Source: an uncultured Rhodospirillales bacterium (GTDB lineage Bacteria; Pseudomonadota; Alphaproteobacteria; Acetobacterales; Acetobacteraceae). Taken from it: a DNA stretch of 6,255 nt. The stretch lies in the NCBI GenBank assembly GCA_903928045.1, contig CAIYPH010000396.1, positions 1 through 6,255 of the forward strand, written 5' to 3'. Under the pieces are notes generated by a model. That model saw only the letters and a program-made list of their open reading frames with translations, was not told the DNA's origin and made no database searches. Both the position numbers and the translations under genes were made by a program. Shown piece after piece: positions 6,208 through 6,255 of this stretch (positions are counted from its first letter, which is position 1; each line of letters starts with the position of its first letter).

Positions 6208-6213
6208 TAGAAG
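6185..6213 (+). promoter_or_regulatory. Candidate sigma-70 promoter of the tRNA-Glu gene
   Basis: TTGATG at 6185-6190 (four of six) and TAGAAG at 6208-6213 (four of six) are separated by exactly 17 bases. The predicted start near 6220 lies about ten bases before the mature tRNA 5' end. The GC-rich stretch after the -10 resembles the discriminator of stringently controlled stable-RNA promoters. Confidence 0.5.
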
Positions 6214-6229
6214 GTGCGCCTGCCTCGCT

Positions 6230-6255
6230 GTCCCGTTCGTCTAGAGGCCTAGGAC
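6230..6255 (+). tRNA. tRNA-Glu, 5' partial (first 26 nucleotides)
   Basis: From G6230 the sequence matches, from memory, the 5' end of E. coli tRNA-Glu at all but two of 26 positions. Bases 6230-6236 (GTCCCGT) form the 5' acceptor strand, T6237 is the conserved U8, and the D stem GTCT (6239-6242) pairs with GGAC (6252-6255) around a loop holding the invariant A14 and GG pair. The window ends exactly after the D stem. The anticodon lies outside, so Glu identity rests on the characteristic TTCGTCTAGAGGCC segment, not on the anticodon. Divergent from the adh operon. Confidence 0.8.

Noticed and set aside
6208..6255. 3' end of a minus-strand gene ending at a TAG near 6241 or 6249 and using the hairpin as terminator
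   Set aside because: The same bases are explained far better as the 5' end of a plus-strand tRNA-Glu with its own promoter.
1..6255. CRISPR array, insertion sequence, attachment site or prophage gene
   Set aside because: No spaced repeats, transposase-like proteins or terminal inverted repeats were seen; the genes are packed and of typical chromosomal type.

Overview
The window reads as ordinary chromosomal sequence from a GC-rich alphaproteobacterium, probably of the order Hyphomicrobiales and possibly near Xanthobacteraceae. The basis is strong G/C preference at third codon positions, the protein style, and a tRNA 5' half typical of proteobacterial tRNA-Glu. The taxonomic placement is inference. 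No mobile element, CRISPR array, phage gene or integration scar was seen.

Layout: (i) 1-736 (+) is a short-chain dehydrogenase/reductase (SDR) missing only its first residues at the left edge. It is followed 30 bases later by (ii) 767-2386 (+), a sulfatase-fold hydrolase with a formylglycine-type CGPSR motif; the two look like the tail of an operon that begins to the left. (iii) 2387-2490 is a gap with a weak hairpin and an 8-bp direct repeat. (iv) 2491-3996 (+) is otsA, trehalose-6-phosphate synthase, with no otsB beside it. (v) 3997-4022 is a perfect 11-bp inverted repeat between convergent genes. (vi) 4030-5037 (-) is a CurA/YncB-like NADP-dependent reductase, and (vii) 5037-6098 (-) is a zinc alcohol dehydrogenase. 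Their stop and start codons overlap by one base, so they form a coupled operon read right to left. (viii) 6099-6229 is a divergent promoter region. (ix) 6230-6255 (+) is the first 26 bases of a tRNA, almost certainly tRNA-Glu, cut by the right edge.

How the genes may work together: the SDR-sulfatase pair could liberate and then oxidise or reduce an alcohol from a sulfate (or phosphonate) ester. The Zn-ADH and CurA-like pair could interconvert an allylic alcohol and enal/enone and reduce the conjugated C=C bond. OtsA makes trehalose-6-phosphate, a step in compatible-solute synthesis, and appears to be a separate transcription unit. These links rest on family knowledge and gene order; substrates are not visible in the sequence.

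No undescribed system is obvious. The points most worth a second look are the homopolymeric C8 tract inside the candidate adh promoter spacer, the hairpin overlapping the tRNA-Glu promoter, the mixed sulfatase/phosphonate-monoesterase features of the hydrolase, and a Tyr-to-Pro change in a core OtsA motif.
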